13,216 nt of DNA. Source: Treponema sp. Its GTDB lineage: Bacteria; Spirochaetota; Spirochaetia; Treponematales; Breznakiellaceae. This document shows, one piece after another, positions 6,031 to 13,216 of this stretch; position 1 is the first letter of the stretch; the number at the start of each line of letters is the position of its first letter. The stretch spans positions 1 to 13,216 of the forward strand of contig JAIRNB010000175.1 of NCBI GenBank assembly GCA_031258265.1, written 5' to 3'. The notes beneath the pieces are model-generated. The model ran no database searches. It saw only the letters and a program-made list of their open reading frames with translations, and was not told the DNA's origin. Both the position numbers and the translations under genes were made by a program.

Positions 6031-8654
6031 TACTTCGCCTTCTCAAAAAGCCCCATGGAAGCGGCGGCCCGCACCGCGTGGGACCGGTTTACCGCCCCCA
6101 GCTTGTTATAAATGCCGCGAATAAGGCTTTTGACAGTGTTAATCGACAGGGACAAGGCCCCGGCTATTTCCGCCCGGGTAAGGCCCCGGGAAAGACATTC
6201 CAGAACCTCCCGTTCCCGCCGGGAAAGGGTCCTCCGGCCGGCGGGGGCCAAATTCCGGGTTTCCCCGGTTTGTCTTTCCTCCCGGCGGGCCCCGGCGGCG
6301 GAGAAAAGCTTTTTTGCGTAGGCCATGACATTCCGCCGCCGGTCCATAAGCCATGCGCGGTCCAAATATTCCGGCGCCAGTTTTATGGCCCAGTCCGTCA
6401 GGGCCCTGGCAAAATGCCCAAGTTCATTAAGGGGCATGATAACGCCGCTTCGCATCCCGTTTTCGTAAAGTTCCTTTAGGCAGCCCAGGGCCCCCTCCCG
6501 GTCCCGCCCCGCGTAACGGCAGACGGCCTCCAGGGCCAGTGTCTCCAGCCGGCCAAACAACAGCCCCCCCTCAAAGTCCTTTCTCCCCGAAAGGGAAGCC
6601 AGGGCCGCGGGATAGTTCTTTTTACAAAGGTGATACTTTGCCTTTACCAGTATTTCCAGACCCCGGCCCCGGCTGTTAAGATCGCTGTCCTCAAAATCGT
6701 TTTTCAGCCAGGGGGCGATCTTTTCCGGGTCTCCGGTCTGGGTATAGTACCAGCCCATGATAATATCGCAGCGGATAAAACGGTCGTTGTAGTATTCCTG
6801 TTCCCTTTGGGCGGCGAGACTCCCAAGGGATTCCCCAATATCACGGCTGTTCCCCCGGTACAGGGCGATGCGCAGAAGATAAAAAAGGGAACGGTTTTCT
6901 ATCTCGTACTGTTTCTGTTCCCTGGCCTTCCGCAGGGCATCCCGAAGACGGGCCTCCGCCGCCTGCAGTTCCACCCGGAAGTACAAATACTCCCCCCAGG
7001 CAAGGTCGGCCAGGCCATTCCAACTGCCCTCAAAGGCCCGGACCGCATAGGGGACGGCGGCTTCCAGGGCTTCGAGGTAGGGGATAACCTTTTCCGGTTC
7101 CCCCTCCCGGACCCGGCATATATAGGAACCCAGCATCACCTCCGGGACCGGCTTTCCCGGTGTCCGGGCGCCCAGGGCCTGGTAGGAGGCGGCCTGTTTC
7201 ATGTCTTCCACATAGCCGTAGTCGCCGGTATCCGTACTGGTGATATAACCGGCAAAGCCCAGGTAAACATAGCTTGAGAGGATAGCCCGGAGCCTTAGCC
7301 CTTCATCCCAGGGCCGGGGGGCGGGGGATTCCTCCAGTTCCATAATATGGCGGCGCAGGATTTCCTTACATTCGGTAAAAAGCCCCAGGCTGAGGCAAAT
7401 CCTGCCGTAAAGAGTTTGCAGCATGGGATTTTCCTGGTACAGGGCCTTTGGCGTCCGGTCCAGCAGTTCTTTCACCACCTCCGCGGTATGGTTGGAAAGG
7501 ATAAAGGGAAAATGACTAATAATATCAATAATGCTGTCGTAGTCTTCGGCCTTTTCGTAGCAGCTAAGGGCGTCCAGCCGGCGGCCCTTGTCAAGGCAGC
7601 AGCGGGCGGCGGCGCGGTAGACTTCCCGCTTCTCGGCGGGTTTCAGTTCTCCCTGCAGGCGGCTAAGGTATTCAAGGAAAAGGGGGTGGATGCTGTAACG
7701 GCCGGAATAGGAATCCCAGTGGATAAACGAACCAATCCTCCTCATTTCCTCAATAAGGTTTTTTTCGGGATTCAGGGATTCCAGAAGTTCCTGGGGCAGA
7801 AAATCCGGCAGTGAAAGCTTGATAAGGAATTTCCGCAGCCCCGGCGAGACAGAATCCATAAGCTCCGTTTCCAGAAGCCGGAATACGTTGGAACGCATCC
7901 CCGGCAGCTTATGACCCTCCCGCATGTGGTCCGGCACCGGGAGCCGTTTTAGAAACAGGGCGGAAAGATGAATGGCAAAGGCCCAGCCTTCGGTATCCCG
8001 GCATACGGTGGAGATGGTTTGGCGGTTTACCTTTATCCCCTCCAAATGGAAATACCTTGCCGTCTCTTCTTCGGTAAAACGCAGATCGTCCCCGCTTATC
8101 CGGGCCAGATGATTCAAGCCGGAAGCCTCGATAATATTAGAACTAAGACGGGAGATGATGATGGAAACAACATTGGGAAACGGGGTCCTGACCGAACGCT
8201 CAACAAAGCGAAGTACATCCCGGTTGTGGATCAAATGGAAATCGTCAAAGACAAAAATGTAACGGGCGCAGGGAACAATATTCTTCAGCGGTATGGACAG
8301 ATAGCGGTCAAAACGGCGTTCCGTATCGGGGAATCCCGTTTCCCGCAGCCGCCGCTCCGTATCTTTGCTGACAAAACCGACCGTGGCGGTAAAGTTCTCC
8401 CAAAAACGGTCCGGCATATTGTCCCGTTCAGAAACCTGATGCCACGCGATAAAAGCCTTGGAACTCTGCAAAAAGGAATAGACCGCCTGGGTTTTTCCGT
8501 AGCCCGCCCCCGCGATAACCGTAACCACGGGATTTTGTATCGCCTCTTCAAGAAGGCGGTGAATCCGGGGCCGCTCAAGATAGATCTGATTCCCTTCCAG
8601 ATACCCTGCTGTGCTGTGAAAAAATTCTGACATTGCAAGCTCCGACTCATACAT
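6030..8654 (-). CDS. MalT-like LuxR-family regulator, STAND ATPase (first of tandem pair)
   Basis: This protein has 874 residues when started at the ATG at 8652-8654, which has an excellent AAAGGAGG ribosome-binding site seven bases upstream. A TTG ten codons earlier in the same frame would place that site inside the gene and is rejected. The order is a P-loop ATPase (Walker A AGAGYGKT, 48-55; Walker B FVFDDFH, 134-140), a winged-helix-like section (KFLIKLSLPDF), TPR-like helices (about 330-770, e.g. LSCYEKAEDYDSII) and a LuxR helix-turn-helix (809-874) with the classical RREREVLECLSRGLTRAEIA and SINTVKSLI. It is a clear paralogue of the next gene, with which it overlaps by one base. It is the first gene of the minus-strand regulator run, so its promoter should be in the 55-bp spacer or inside the start of the divergent fliG-like gene. 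Its ligand and targets are unknown. Confidence 0.92.
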   Translation of the reverse strand: MYESELAMSEFFHSTAGYLEGNQIYLERPRIHRLLEEAIQNPVVTVIAGAGYGKTQAVYSFLQSSKAFIAWHQVSERDNMPDRFWENFTATVGFVSKDTERRLRETGFPDTERRFDRYLSIPLKNIVPCARYIFVFDDFHLIHNRDVLRFVERSVRTPFPNVVSIIISRLSSNIIEASGLNHLARISGDDLRFTEEETARYFHLEGIKVNRQTISTVCRDTEGWAFAIHLSALFLKRLPVPDHMREGHKLPGMRSNVFRLLETELMDSVSPGLRKFLIKLSLPDFLPQELLESLNPEKNLIEEMRRIGSFIHWDSYSGRYSIHPLFLEYLSRLQGELKPAEKREVYRAAARCCLDKGRRLDALSCYEKAEDYDSIIDIISHFPFILSNHTAEVVKELLDRTPKALYQENPMLQTLYGRICLSLGLFTECKEILRRHIMELEESPAPRPWDEGLRLRAILSSYVYLGFAGYITSTDTGDYGYVEDMKQAASYQALGARTPGKPVPEVMLGSYICRVREGEPEKVIPYLEALEAAVPYAVRAFEGSWNGLADLAWGEYLYFRVELQAAEARLRDALRKAREQKQYEIENRSLFYLLRIALYRGNSRDIGESLGSLAAQREQEYYNDRFIRCDIIMGWYYTQTGDPEKIAPWLKNDFEDSDLNSRGRGLEILVKAKYHLCKKNYPAALASLSGRKDFEGGLLFGRLETLALEAVCRYAGRDREGALGCLKELYENGMRSGVIMPLNELGHFARALTDWAIKLAPEYLDRAWLMDRRRNVMAYAKKLFSAAGARREERQTGETRNLAPAGRRTLSRREREVLECLSRGLTRAEIAGALSLSINTVKSLIRGIYNKLGAVNRSHAVRAAASMGLFEKAK

Positions 8655-8709
8655 AATACCCCTCCTTTCTGCGCTTTTCAACAAAAGTATATTTACTTAT
8701 GATTGAATA
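8655..8709. promoter_or_regulatory. Divergent spacer between the regulator run and the fliG-like gene
   Basis: Only 55 bp separate the two ATGs. An AT-rich core holds TATATT on the plus strand (8688-8693) and TATACT on the minus strand, both -10-like, but neither has a convincing -35 at normal spacing. No GCCGATAA-type sigma-28 flagellar element is visible. CTTTT/AAAAG around CAAC (8674-8687) is a small inverted repeat that could be an operator. The minus-strand ribosome-binding site AGGAGG sits at 8661-8666. The plus-strand gene has no visible Shine-Dalgarno sequence. Confidence 0.4.
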
Positions 8710-9780
8710 ATGCGCGGCGCCGATCCCCAGTTCATCAAGATACCGGAAGAAGGGAACCAGGATTCCGGGCGGGGGAAGGAATCCAAATTACGCCGGACGG
8801 CGAAATTTCTTATTCTTATCGGGGCGGAAGAAGCCGCCAAGATTCTCCCCCATCTTGAACCGGAACAGGTGGAATCGATCTCCGGGGAGATCGCCTCCAT
8901 CCGGGGTATCGGGGTGGAGGAGGGGAAGGCAATCCTGGAGGAATTCAAGACCCTCCTTTCCTCCCCCTACCGGTTTGGGGGAACATCCTCCGGCGGCCCG
9001 GAATCGGCCCGGAGAATCCTCTATGCGGCCTTTGGCCCGGAGAAGGGGGAGGCCCTGCTGGCGAAGACCCTCCCCTTTTCCGGGGAAAACCCCTTTGTTT
9101 TCCTGGAAGATTTTAAACCGGAGCAGATAAACCTCTTTTTAAGGGAGGAATCCCCCGCCGTAACGGCATTGATCCTTTCCCGGCTTTCCCCCAAGCTTTC
9201 CGCGGAGATTCTGGCTTCCCGCAAGGACCGGACGGAACTGGCCCGCCGGATCGCCAAGGGGGGACAGGTTTCACCGGAGGTCCTGGGACAGGTTGCCGAA
9301 GCCCTGAAGAAAAAAGTCCTGGCCCTGGGGGCCGGCGAGAAGGAAACCCTGGAAATAAACGGGGCAAAAACCCTGGCGGAGATTCTGCGGCACGGGGATT
9401 ATTCCCTGGGGGACAGGATTCTCCAGGAACTGGAAGATCAGGACCCCTCCCTGGGTAAAGATCTCCGGGACCAGATGCTCAGCCTGGACGATGCCGTCGG
9501 CATGGACGACCGCCTTCTTCAGGAAAAACTTAGAACCATGGGGGACCGGGACATAGCCCTGCTGCTTAAAGGCAGAAGCCGGGATTTTACGGAGAAACTG
9601 CTTTCCAATGTGTCCGCCGAACGGCGGCTGAGGATTCGGGAGGAAGGGGAACTCATGGGCCCGGTCCTCCGGCGGGACGCGGAGGCGGCGGCCCGGAATT
9701 TTCTGGACTGGCTATGGAAGGAGGGACCTCAGATTCCGCGGTCCCAAAATTTGGAGACAACAAAGGATGTGTATTCATGA
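8710..9780 (+). CDS. FliG-like flagellar motor switch protein (divergent paralogue)
   Basis: This 356-residue protein matches FliG along its whole length: an N-terminal domain from about 30 (KFLILIGAEEAAKILPHLEP, as in FliG docking to the FliF ring), a middle domain from about 95 (GGPESARRILYAAFG, then RRIAKGGQVSPEVL), and a C-terminal domain from about 216 (LDDAVGMDDRLLQ, LLLKGRSRDFTEKLLSNVS, MGPV). FliG normally sits at the cytoplasmic face of the flagellar basal body and transmits torque from the stator. Here the EHPQ motif that contacts FliM reads ESPA (147-150), and two basic torque-helix positions are changed (see findings). Spirochaetes typically have a second, specialised FliG, and this may be it. 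The ATG follows an in-frame TGA at 8704 and has no clear Shine-Dalgarno sequence, so the start is less certain than the family call. It overlaps the peptidase gene as ATGA. Confidence 0.85.
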   Translation: MRGADPQFIKIPEEGNQDSGRGKESKLRRTAKFLILIGAEEAAKILPHLEPEQVESISGEIASIRGIGVEEGKAILEEFKTLLSSPYRFGGTSSGGPESARRILYAAFGPEKGEALLAKTLPFSGENPFVFLEDFKPEQINLFLREESPAVTALILSRLSPKLSAEILASRKDRTELARRIAKGGQVSPEVLGQVAEALKKKVLALGAGEKETLEINGAKTLAEILRHGDYSLGDRILQELEDQDPSLGKDLRDQMLSLDDAVGMDDRLLQEKLRTMGDRDIALLLKGRSRDFTEKLLSNVSAERRLRIREEGELMGPVLRRDAEAAARNFLDWLWKEGPQIPRSQNLETTKDVYS

Positions 9781-12700
9781 CAAAGGGACAGCGTTTAGAC
9801 AGCGGTTTTGAGATCATCGACGTGGTGGACCTGGAGGAACTCCAGGCCGCCGGTATTTGGGCCCGCCACAAAAGCGGCGCCCAGGTTTTCCATGTCCTGA
9901 ACGATGATAACGAAAATCTTTTTGCCTTTGCCTTCGCCACCGCCATGGGTAATTCCACCGGAGTAGCCCATATCCTGGAACACTCGGTCCTCTGCGGTTC
10001 CAGCCGCTACCCCTGCAAAGACGCCTTTCCCCTGCTGGAACAGGGAAGCCTGCAAACCTACCTGAACGCCTGGACCTTTTCCGATAAGACCGTCTATCCC
10101 TCAAGCTCGGTGAACAGGCAGGATTACTTTAACCTCATGTCCGTCTATGGGGATGCGGTGTTCCACCCCCTGCTTTCGGAATTTACCTTCATGCAGGAAG
10201 GGCACCGCCTCAGCCTTTCGGGAAAGGGAAAAGACGAAAAACTGTCTATCACCGGGGTGGTCTACAACGAAATGAAGGGCGCTTATTCGTCCCTGGACAA
10301 CTATGCGGCCCTCTGGTCCGTTAAGTCCCTTTTCCCCGGCACGATCTACGCATGGGACTCCGGCGGCGACCCGGAGCATATCCCCGATTTAAGCTGGGAG
10401 GAGCTGCGGCAATTCCACGCCCGGCGCTACAGCCCCGCCAACTGCCGTATTTTTTTGGCGGGAAATATCCCCACGGAGGAACAGCTCGACTTTATCAACC
10501 GCCGTTTCCTCGCGGGGCTGGAACCGGGCCAGGCGGCCCCCCCCATCGGCCCGGCGGAACGCTGGGACAAAAGCCGCAGCATCAGAGTCCCCTGTCCCAT
10601 GGGCGGGAACGGCAAGGCTACGGTTTTTGTCTCCTGGCTCTGGGAAGATGTGAAACAGCATGATAAGACTATCGCCCTGGCCGCCCTGACCGAGGCCCTC
10701 CTGGGACACGACGGCTCCCCCCTGATGCGGGCCCTGGTGGAATCGGGGCTGGGGGAAGATATTTGCCCCCTTTCCGGCATGGACGATGAGCTGCGGGAAA
10801 GCATTTTTGCCGCGGGGCTCCGGGGGGTAGTGCCGGAGGATGCCCCCAAAGTCGAAGCTTTGATCCTGGAAGAACTTGGCAGAATCGCCAAAGAAGGCTT
10901 CCCCCCCGAAGAACTTGAGGCGGCCCTGCTCTCCATGGAATTTTCCCAACTGGAAATCCGCCGCGGCGGCGGGCCCTTCTCCCTGGTCTGGCTGCGCCGC
11001 TCCCTGCGAGGCTGGCTCCACGGGGCAAAGCCCTGGGATACCCTGCTCTTCGTGCCGGGCTTTAAGGCCCTCAAGGAAAAACTCGCCGCCAATCCCCGTT
11101 ACCTTGAATCCCTTATCGAAGAGTACCTGTTGAATAACCCCCACCGAATCCTGATAAGCGTGGAACCCCAGGCCGGTTTCCGGGAACAACAGGAACAGCG
11201 GCTGGAGGAGGAACTTTCCAGGAAGAAAGCGGCCCTCTCCCCGGAGGCCGGAACCGCCCTGCGGGAAAAAGAAGCCGCCCTGGAAGCCCACCAGAACCGG
11301 GAGGAAGACCCGGCGGTTCTCGCGTCCCTGCCCCACCTTTCCCGGAAGGATCTCTCTCTGGAACTGGACAGCGCCCCCCACAGCCTCCACGATGCCGCGG
11401 GAGTTCCCCTCCTAACCCATGAACTTTTTACCAACGGCATCAGTTACGCAAGCCTGGCAATCCCCGTAGACCTGCTGGACAGTGAAGATTACCCCTGGCT
11501 CCCCTTTTTCACCGGCGTAGTCTCCTCCGTGGGGCTCCCCGGCATGAACTACGCGGAGGTATCAAGCCTCCTGGCCCGCACCGTGGGAGGATTCTACGGT
11601 TCCCTTAAAACCGGCAGCCTAAGCCCCGGGGCGGGCAGCAGCATTGCCCTGCCTTCGGGGATATTCGGCCTGGCCGGCCGGGACTGGCTTATCTTTTACC
11701 TTAAATGCCTGGATGACAAATTCGCCCAGGGGCTGGAACTGGCCCTGCGCCTTATCCGGGAAGCCGATTTTTCCGATTCCCGGCGTATCCGGGACCTGGC
11801 GCTGGAACAGAAAAACGAAGTTGAATCCAGCCTCGCTCCGGGGGGGCATCACTACGCCTCCAGCCGTTCCGCCAGCTCCTCTTCCCGGGCCTCCGCCGTG
11901 GGAGAAGTGTGGAACGGCCTGGGACAGATCAACTTTGCCCGTTACCTGGCGGAACTGGACACCGCCGGGATCAGCGCCCGCCTTACGCGGATTCGGGACA
12001 CCCTGATAGAAAAAGCCGGACTTATCGCCAGTTTTACCGGTTCCCCCCAGGCCCTCAGCGCCGCCCGCCGGGCCGCGGACCTGTCCTTCCGTCCCTTTAG
12101 CCCCCCCGCTCCGGGGAATCCCCGCTGCGCCGATGCCGCCCCCTTCCGGGCCCTGGCAAAAAACCTGAACGCCGGCCCTGAAAAAGAAGCGGAAAGCGCC
12201 GGAGAAACCGAAGGCGCGCCGGAGGTCTTTGCCTCCCCCTCCCTGCAGATAGGTTTCGCCGCCCTCAGCCTGGAGGCCGCCCCCATAAACAGCCGCCGCC
12301 ACGGGGCGGAACTGGCCCTGGCCCACCAGCTTTCCACCGGCCCCCTCTGGGAGGAGATCCGCATGAAAGGCGGCGCTTACGGCGCCTTCGCCCACATCAA
12401 CGGCACGGAAAGGATCTTCGGCATGTCCACCTTCCGGGACCCCGAACCCCTCAGGTCCATCAACAGCTTCGGCGCCATCCTCAAAAACACCCTAACCCAG
12501 CTAAACCGGCAGGACGACGAGGCCCTGGAAAAGACAATCGTGGGGGCGTATTCCCGGGAAACCCGCCCCCGGACCCCCGCCGAACGGGCCCTCGCCGACT
12601 TCAACCGCTTCCTCTACGGCTTCCCCGAAGACCTGCGGCAGCGGCGCATCAAATGGCTCATCGAACTGCGGCACGAAGAACTTAGGGCGGCCCTGGAACA

Positions 12701-12806
12701 CCTCGCCGGCCAGCGGGGGAAAAACCCCGTCATCATCGCCGGACCGGCCGCCGCCGAAAAAGCCGCCAAAGAACTGGGGGTAGAAGTAAGGGCCCTGCCG
12801 GTATAA
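9777..12806 (+). CDS. M16C-family zinc metallopeptidase (PreP/falcilysin type)
   Basis: The protein has 1009 residues, typical of M16C peptidases, which degrade short unfolded peptides in a closed two-half chamber. The inverted zinc motif HILEH (H65, E68, H69) is followed by HSVLCGS and GSLQTYLNAWTF, and the third ligand is E165 in VVYNEMKG, 96 residues after the second His, the spacing I recall for plant PreP. A charged coiled hinge (about 470-530) matches the M16C-associated region. R862 and Y868 in RMKGGAYG fit the substrate-binding Arg-Tyr pair of the C-terminal half. No signal peptide is seen, so it is probably cytosolic. The ATG at 9777 overlaps the fliG-like stop (ATGA) and has AAGGA nine bases upstream; an earlier in-frame ATG at 9714 lies inside that gene and adds residues unlike the family. 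Several C or G runs of 7-8 occur. Confidence 0.93.
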   Translation: MTKGQRLDSGFEIIDVVDLEELQAAGIWARHKSGAQVFHVLNDDNENLFAFAFATAMGNSTGVAHILEHSVLCGSSRYPCKDAFPLLEQGSLQTYLNAWTFSDKTVYPSSSVNRQDYFNLMSVYGDAVFHPLLSEFTFMQEGHRLSLSGKGKDEKLSITGVVYNEMKGAYSSLDNYAALWSVKSLFPGTIYAWDSGGDPEHIPDLSWEELRQFHARRYSPANCRIFLAGNIPTEEQLDFINRRFLAGLEPGQAAPPIGPAERWDKSRSIRVPCPMGGNGKATVFVSWLWEDVKQHDKTIALAALTEALLGHDGSPLMRALVESGLGEDICPLSGMDDELRESIFAAGLRGVVPEDAPKVEALILEELGRIAKEGFPPEELEAALLSMEFSQLEIRRGGGPFSLVWLRRSLRGWLHGAKPWDTLLFVPGFKALKEKLAANPRYLESLIEEYLLNNPHRILISVEPQAGFREQQEQRLEEELSRKKAALSPEAGTALREKEAALEAHQNREEDPAVLASLPHLSRKDLSLELDSAPHSLHDAAGVPLLTHELFTNGISYASLAIPVDLLDSEDYPWLPFFTGVVSSVGLPGMNYAEVSSLLARTVGGFYGSLKTGSLSPGAGSSIALPSGIFGLAGRDWLIFYLKCLDDKFAQGLELALRLIREADFSDSRRIRDLALEQKNEVESSLAPGGHHYASSRSASSSSRASAVGEVWNGLGQINFARYLAELDTAGISARLTRIRDTLIEKAGLIASFTGSPQALSAARRAADLSFRPFSPPAPGNPRCADAAPFRALAKNLNAGPEKEAESAGETEGAPEVFASPSLQIGFAALSLEAAPINSRRHGAELALAHQLSTGPLWEEIRMKGGAYGAFAHINGTERIFGMSTFRDPEPLRSINSFGAILKNTLTQLNRQDDEALEKTIVGAYSRETRPRTPAERALADFNRFLYGFPEDLRQRRIKWLIELRHEELRAALEHLAGQRGKNPVIIAGPAAAEKAAKELGVEVRALPV

Positions 12807-12824
12807 CAGCGGTCCTGTTTTTTT
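12805..12824 (+). terminator. Short intrinsic-terminator-like hairpin after the peptidase gene
   Basis: AACAG (12805-12809), whose first two bases belong to the stop codon, pairs with CTGTT (12815-12819) around CGGTC and runs into a T7 tract (12818-12824). The stem is only five pairs, so it would be weak alone. Its place right at the stop of the plus-strand operon supports the call. Confidence 0.45.
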
Positions 12825-12828
12825 ATGT

Positions 12829-12846
12829 GGGGGGAAGTCTCCCCCC
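12829..12846. repeat. GC-only 7-bp hairpin
   Basis: GGGGGGA (12829-12835) and TCCCCCC (12840-12846) flank the loop AGTC. It lacks a downstream T tract on either strand, so it is not a standard terminator. It may reinforce the preceding weak one or insulate the two convergent genes. Confidence 0.5.
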
Positions 12847-12862
12847 TCACTCCATAGTCCTC

Positions 12863-12878
12863 CCCGGCTGCCGCCGGG
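12863..12878. repeat. GC-rich 6-bp hairpin in the convergent spacer
   Basis: CCCGGC (12863-12868) and GCCGGG (12873-12878) flank TGCC. No T tract follows on either strand. The rest of the spacer up to 12943 shows nothing recognisable. Confidence 0.4.
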
Positions 12879-12943
12879 TCCGGTCTATTTCGTTACCCCC
12901 CTCTATCCGCAGGCTGGCCCTTTTTCATTAAACAACAACGGCG

Positions 12944-13216
12944 CTACTCCGTTTCCTCCCAGGCATGGATAAACTGTAAGGCGTACTGCTGGATACCGCC
13001 AAACCATGTGTCGATAAAGGCGGTCAGGTCCCGGCCTACATAGCGATAATGCCAGCTTTCCCAGCGGTAGCCGGTAACTTCCTCGTAGCCGGCGGGGAAA
13101 GAAAGGGACCAGCCAAAACGGCCGCCGTTTTCCAGAATCCAGCGGCCCGCCCTGGTCTCCGCAAAGCTGTCGTCAATGGAACCAAAGTCCAGGGCCAGGC
13201 CGGTTTGGTGCTGGCT
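12944..13216 (-). CDS. D-alanyl-D-alanine carboxypeptidase, VanY/M15B type (C-terminal part, cut by right edge)
   Basis: The last 90 residues of a peptidoglycan-trimming zinc peptidase are present; the N-terminus lies beyond the window. The fragment starts with SQHQTGLALDF, the M15B SxHxxGxAxD motif that supplies the zinc ligands His and Asp. It continues with RFGWSLSFPAGYEEVTGY and ESWHYRYVG, in which Glu is the catalytic base and His the third zinc ligand. All recognised active-site elements of the C-terminal half are intact. Enzymes of this type remove the terminal D-Ala from muropeptide stems, usually as lipoproteins or exported proteins; a signal sequence cannot be checked here. The stop TAG is at 12944-12946. 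It converges on the M16C peptidase gene and is probably a separate unit. Confidence 0.92.
   Translation of the reverse strand, partial: SQHQTGLALDFGSIDDSFAETRAGRWILENGGRFGWSLSFPAGYEEVTGYRWESWHYRYVGRDLTAFIDTWFGGIQQYALQFIHAWEETE

Noticed and set aside
8655..8684. TTG-initiated longer form of the first LuxR-type gene
   Set aside because: The strong AGGAGG lies inside this extension and is ideally placed for the ATG at 8652-8654.
9714..9776. Longer M16C form starting at ATG 9714
   Set aside because: It would overlap the fliG-like gene by 67 bp, has a poor ribosome-binding site and adds residues without family resemblance. The ATGA overlap is the better start.
10389..11390. Long minus-strand open frames within the peptidase gene (also 11619-12395)
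   Set aside because: They are mirror frames of a GC-rich gene, with low-complexity Gly/Pro/Gln-rich products and no motifs.
12829..12846. G6/C6 hairpin as an intrinsic terminator
   Set aside because: No T tract follows on either strand; it is listed only as a hairpin.

Overview
The window looks like a piece of a spirochaete chromosome, most likely a Treponema-like (termite- or gut-type) member with moderately high GC. The best clues are a divergent FliG paralogue (spirochaetes commonly carry two FliG proteins) cotranscribed with a cytosolic M16C/PreP-type peptidase, and large families of signal-responsive regulators. The assignment rests on protein character, not on a marker gene.

Layout. 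(1) Bases 1-504 hold no convincing gene. They are packed with inverted repeats: a predicted three-way junction (245-324), a hairpin (325-351), a bidirectional-terminator-like palindrome (353-384) and a small array in which a 22-nt repeat alternates with unrelated palindromes (392-477). (2) Bases 505-8654, all on the minus strand, encode four transcription regulators and nothing else: two tandem MalT-like LuxR-type STAND ATPases (6030-8654 and 3382-6030, overlapping by 1 nt at TAATG), then two tandem PocR-sensor/AraC-type activators (1882-3303 and 505-1863, 18 nt apart). Each pair looks like a gene duplication. (3) A 55-bp divergent spacer (8655-8709) separates these from a plus-strand pair: a fliG-like gene (8710-9780) and an M16C metalloprotease (9777-12806), overlapping as ATGA. 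(4) A 137-bp convergent spacer with three hairpins leads to the end of a minus-strand D-Ala-D-Ala carboxypeptidase (VanY/M15B), cut by the right edge.

How the genes may work together. The two AraC proteins have almost identical DNA-recognition helices but different cysteine-bearing sensor domains, which suggests two signals converging on one set of promoters. The two LuxR-type proteins differ in both the Walker B motif and the recognition helix, so they probably differ in nucleotide handling and in targets. No structural target genes lie between them, so the regulated genes are outside the window or in trans. The FliG-like protein keeps the FliG fold signatures but has substitutions at residues that matter for FliM contact and torque generation in E. 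coli FliG, which suggests a specialised switch component. The most unusual non-coding signal is the palindrome/repeat region at 245-477.
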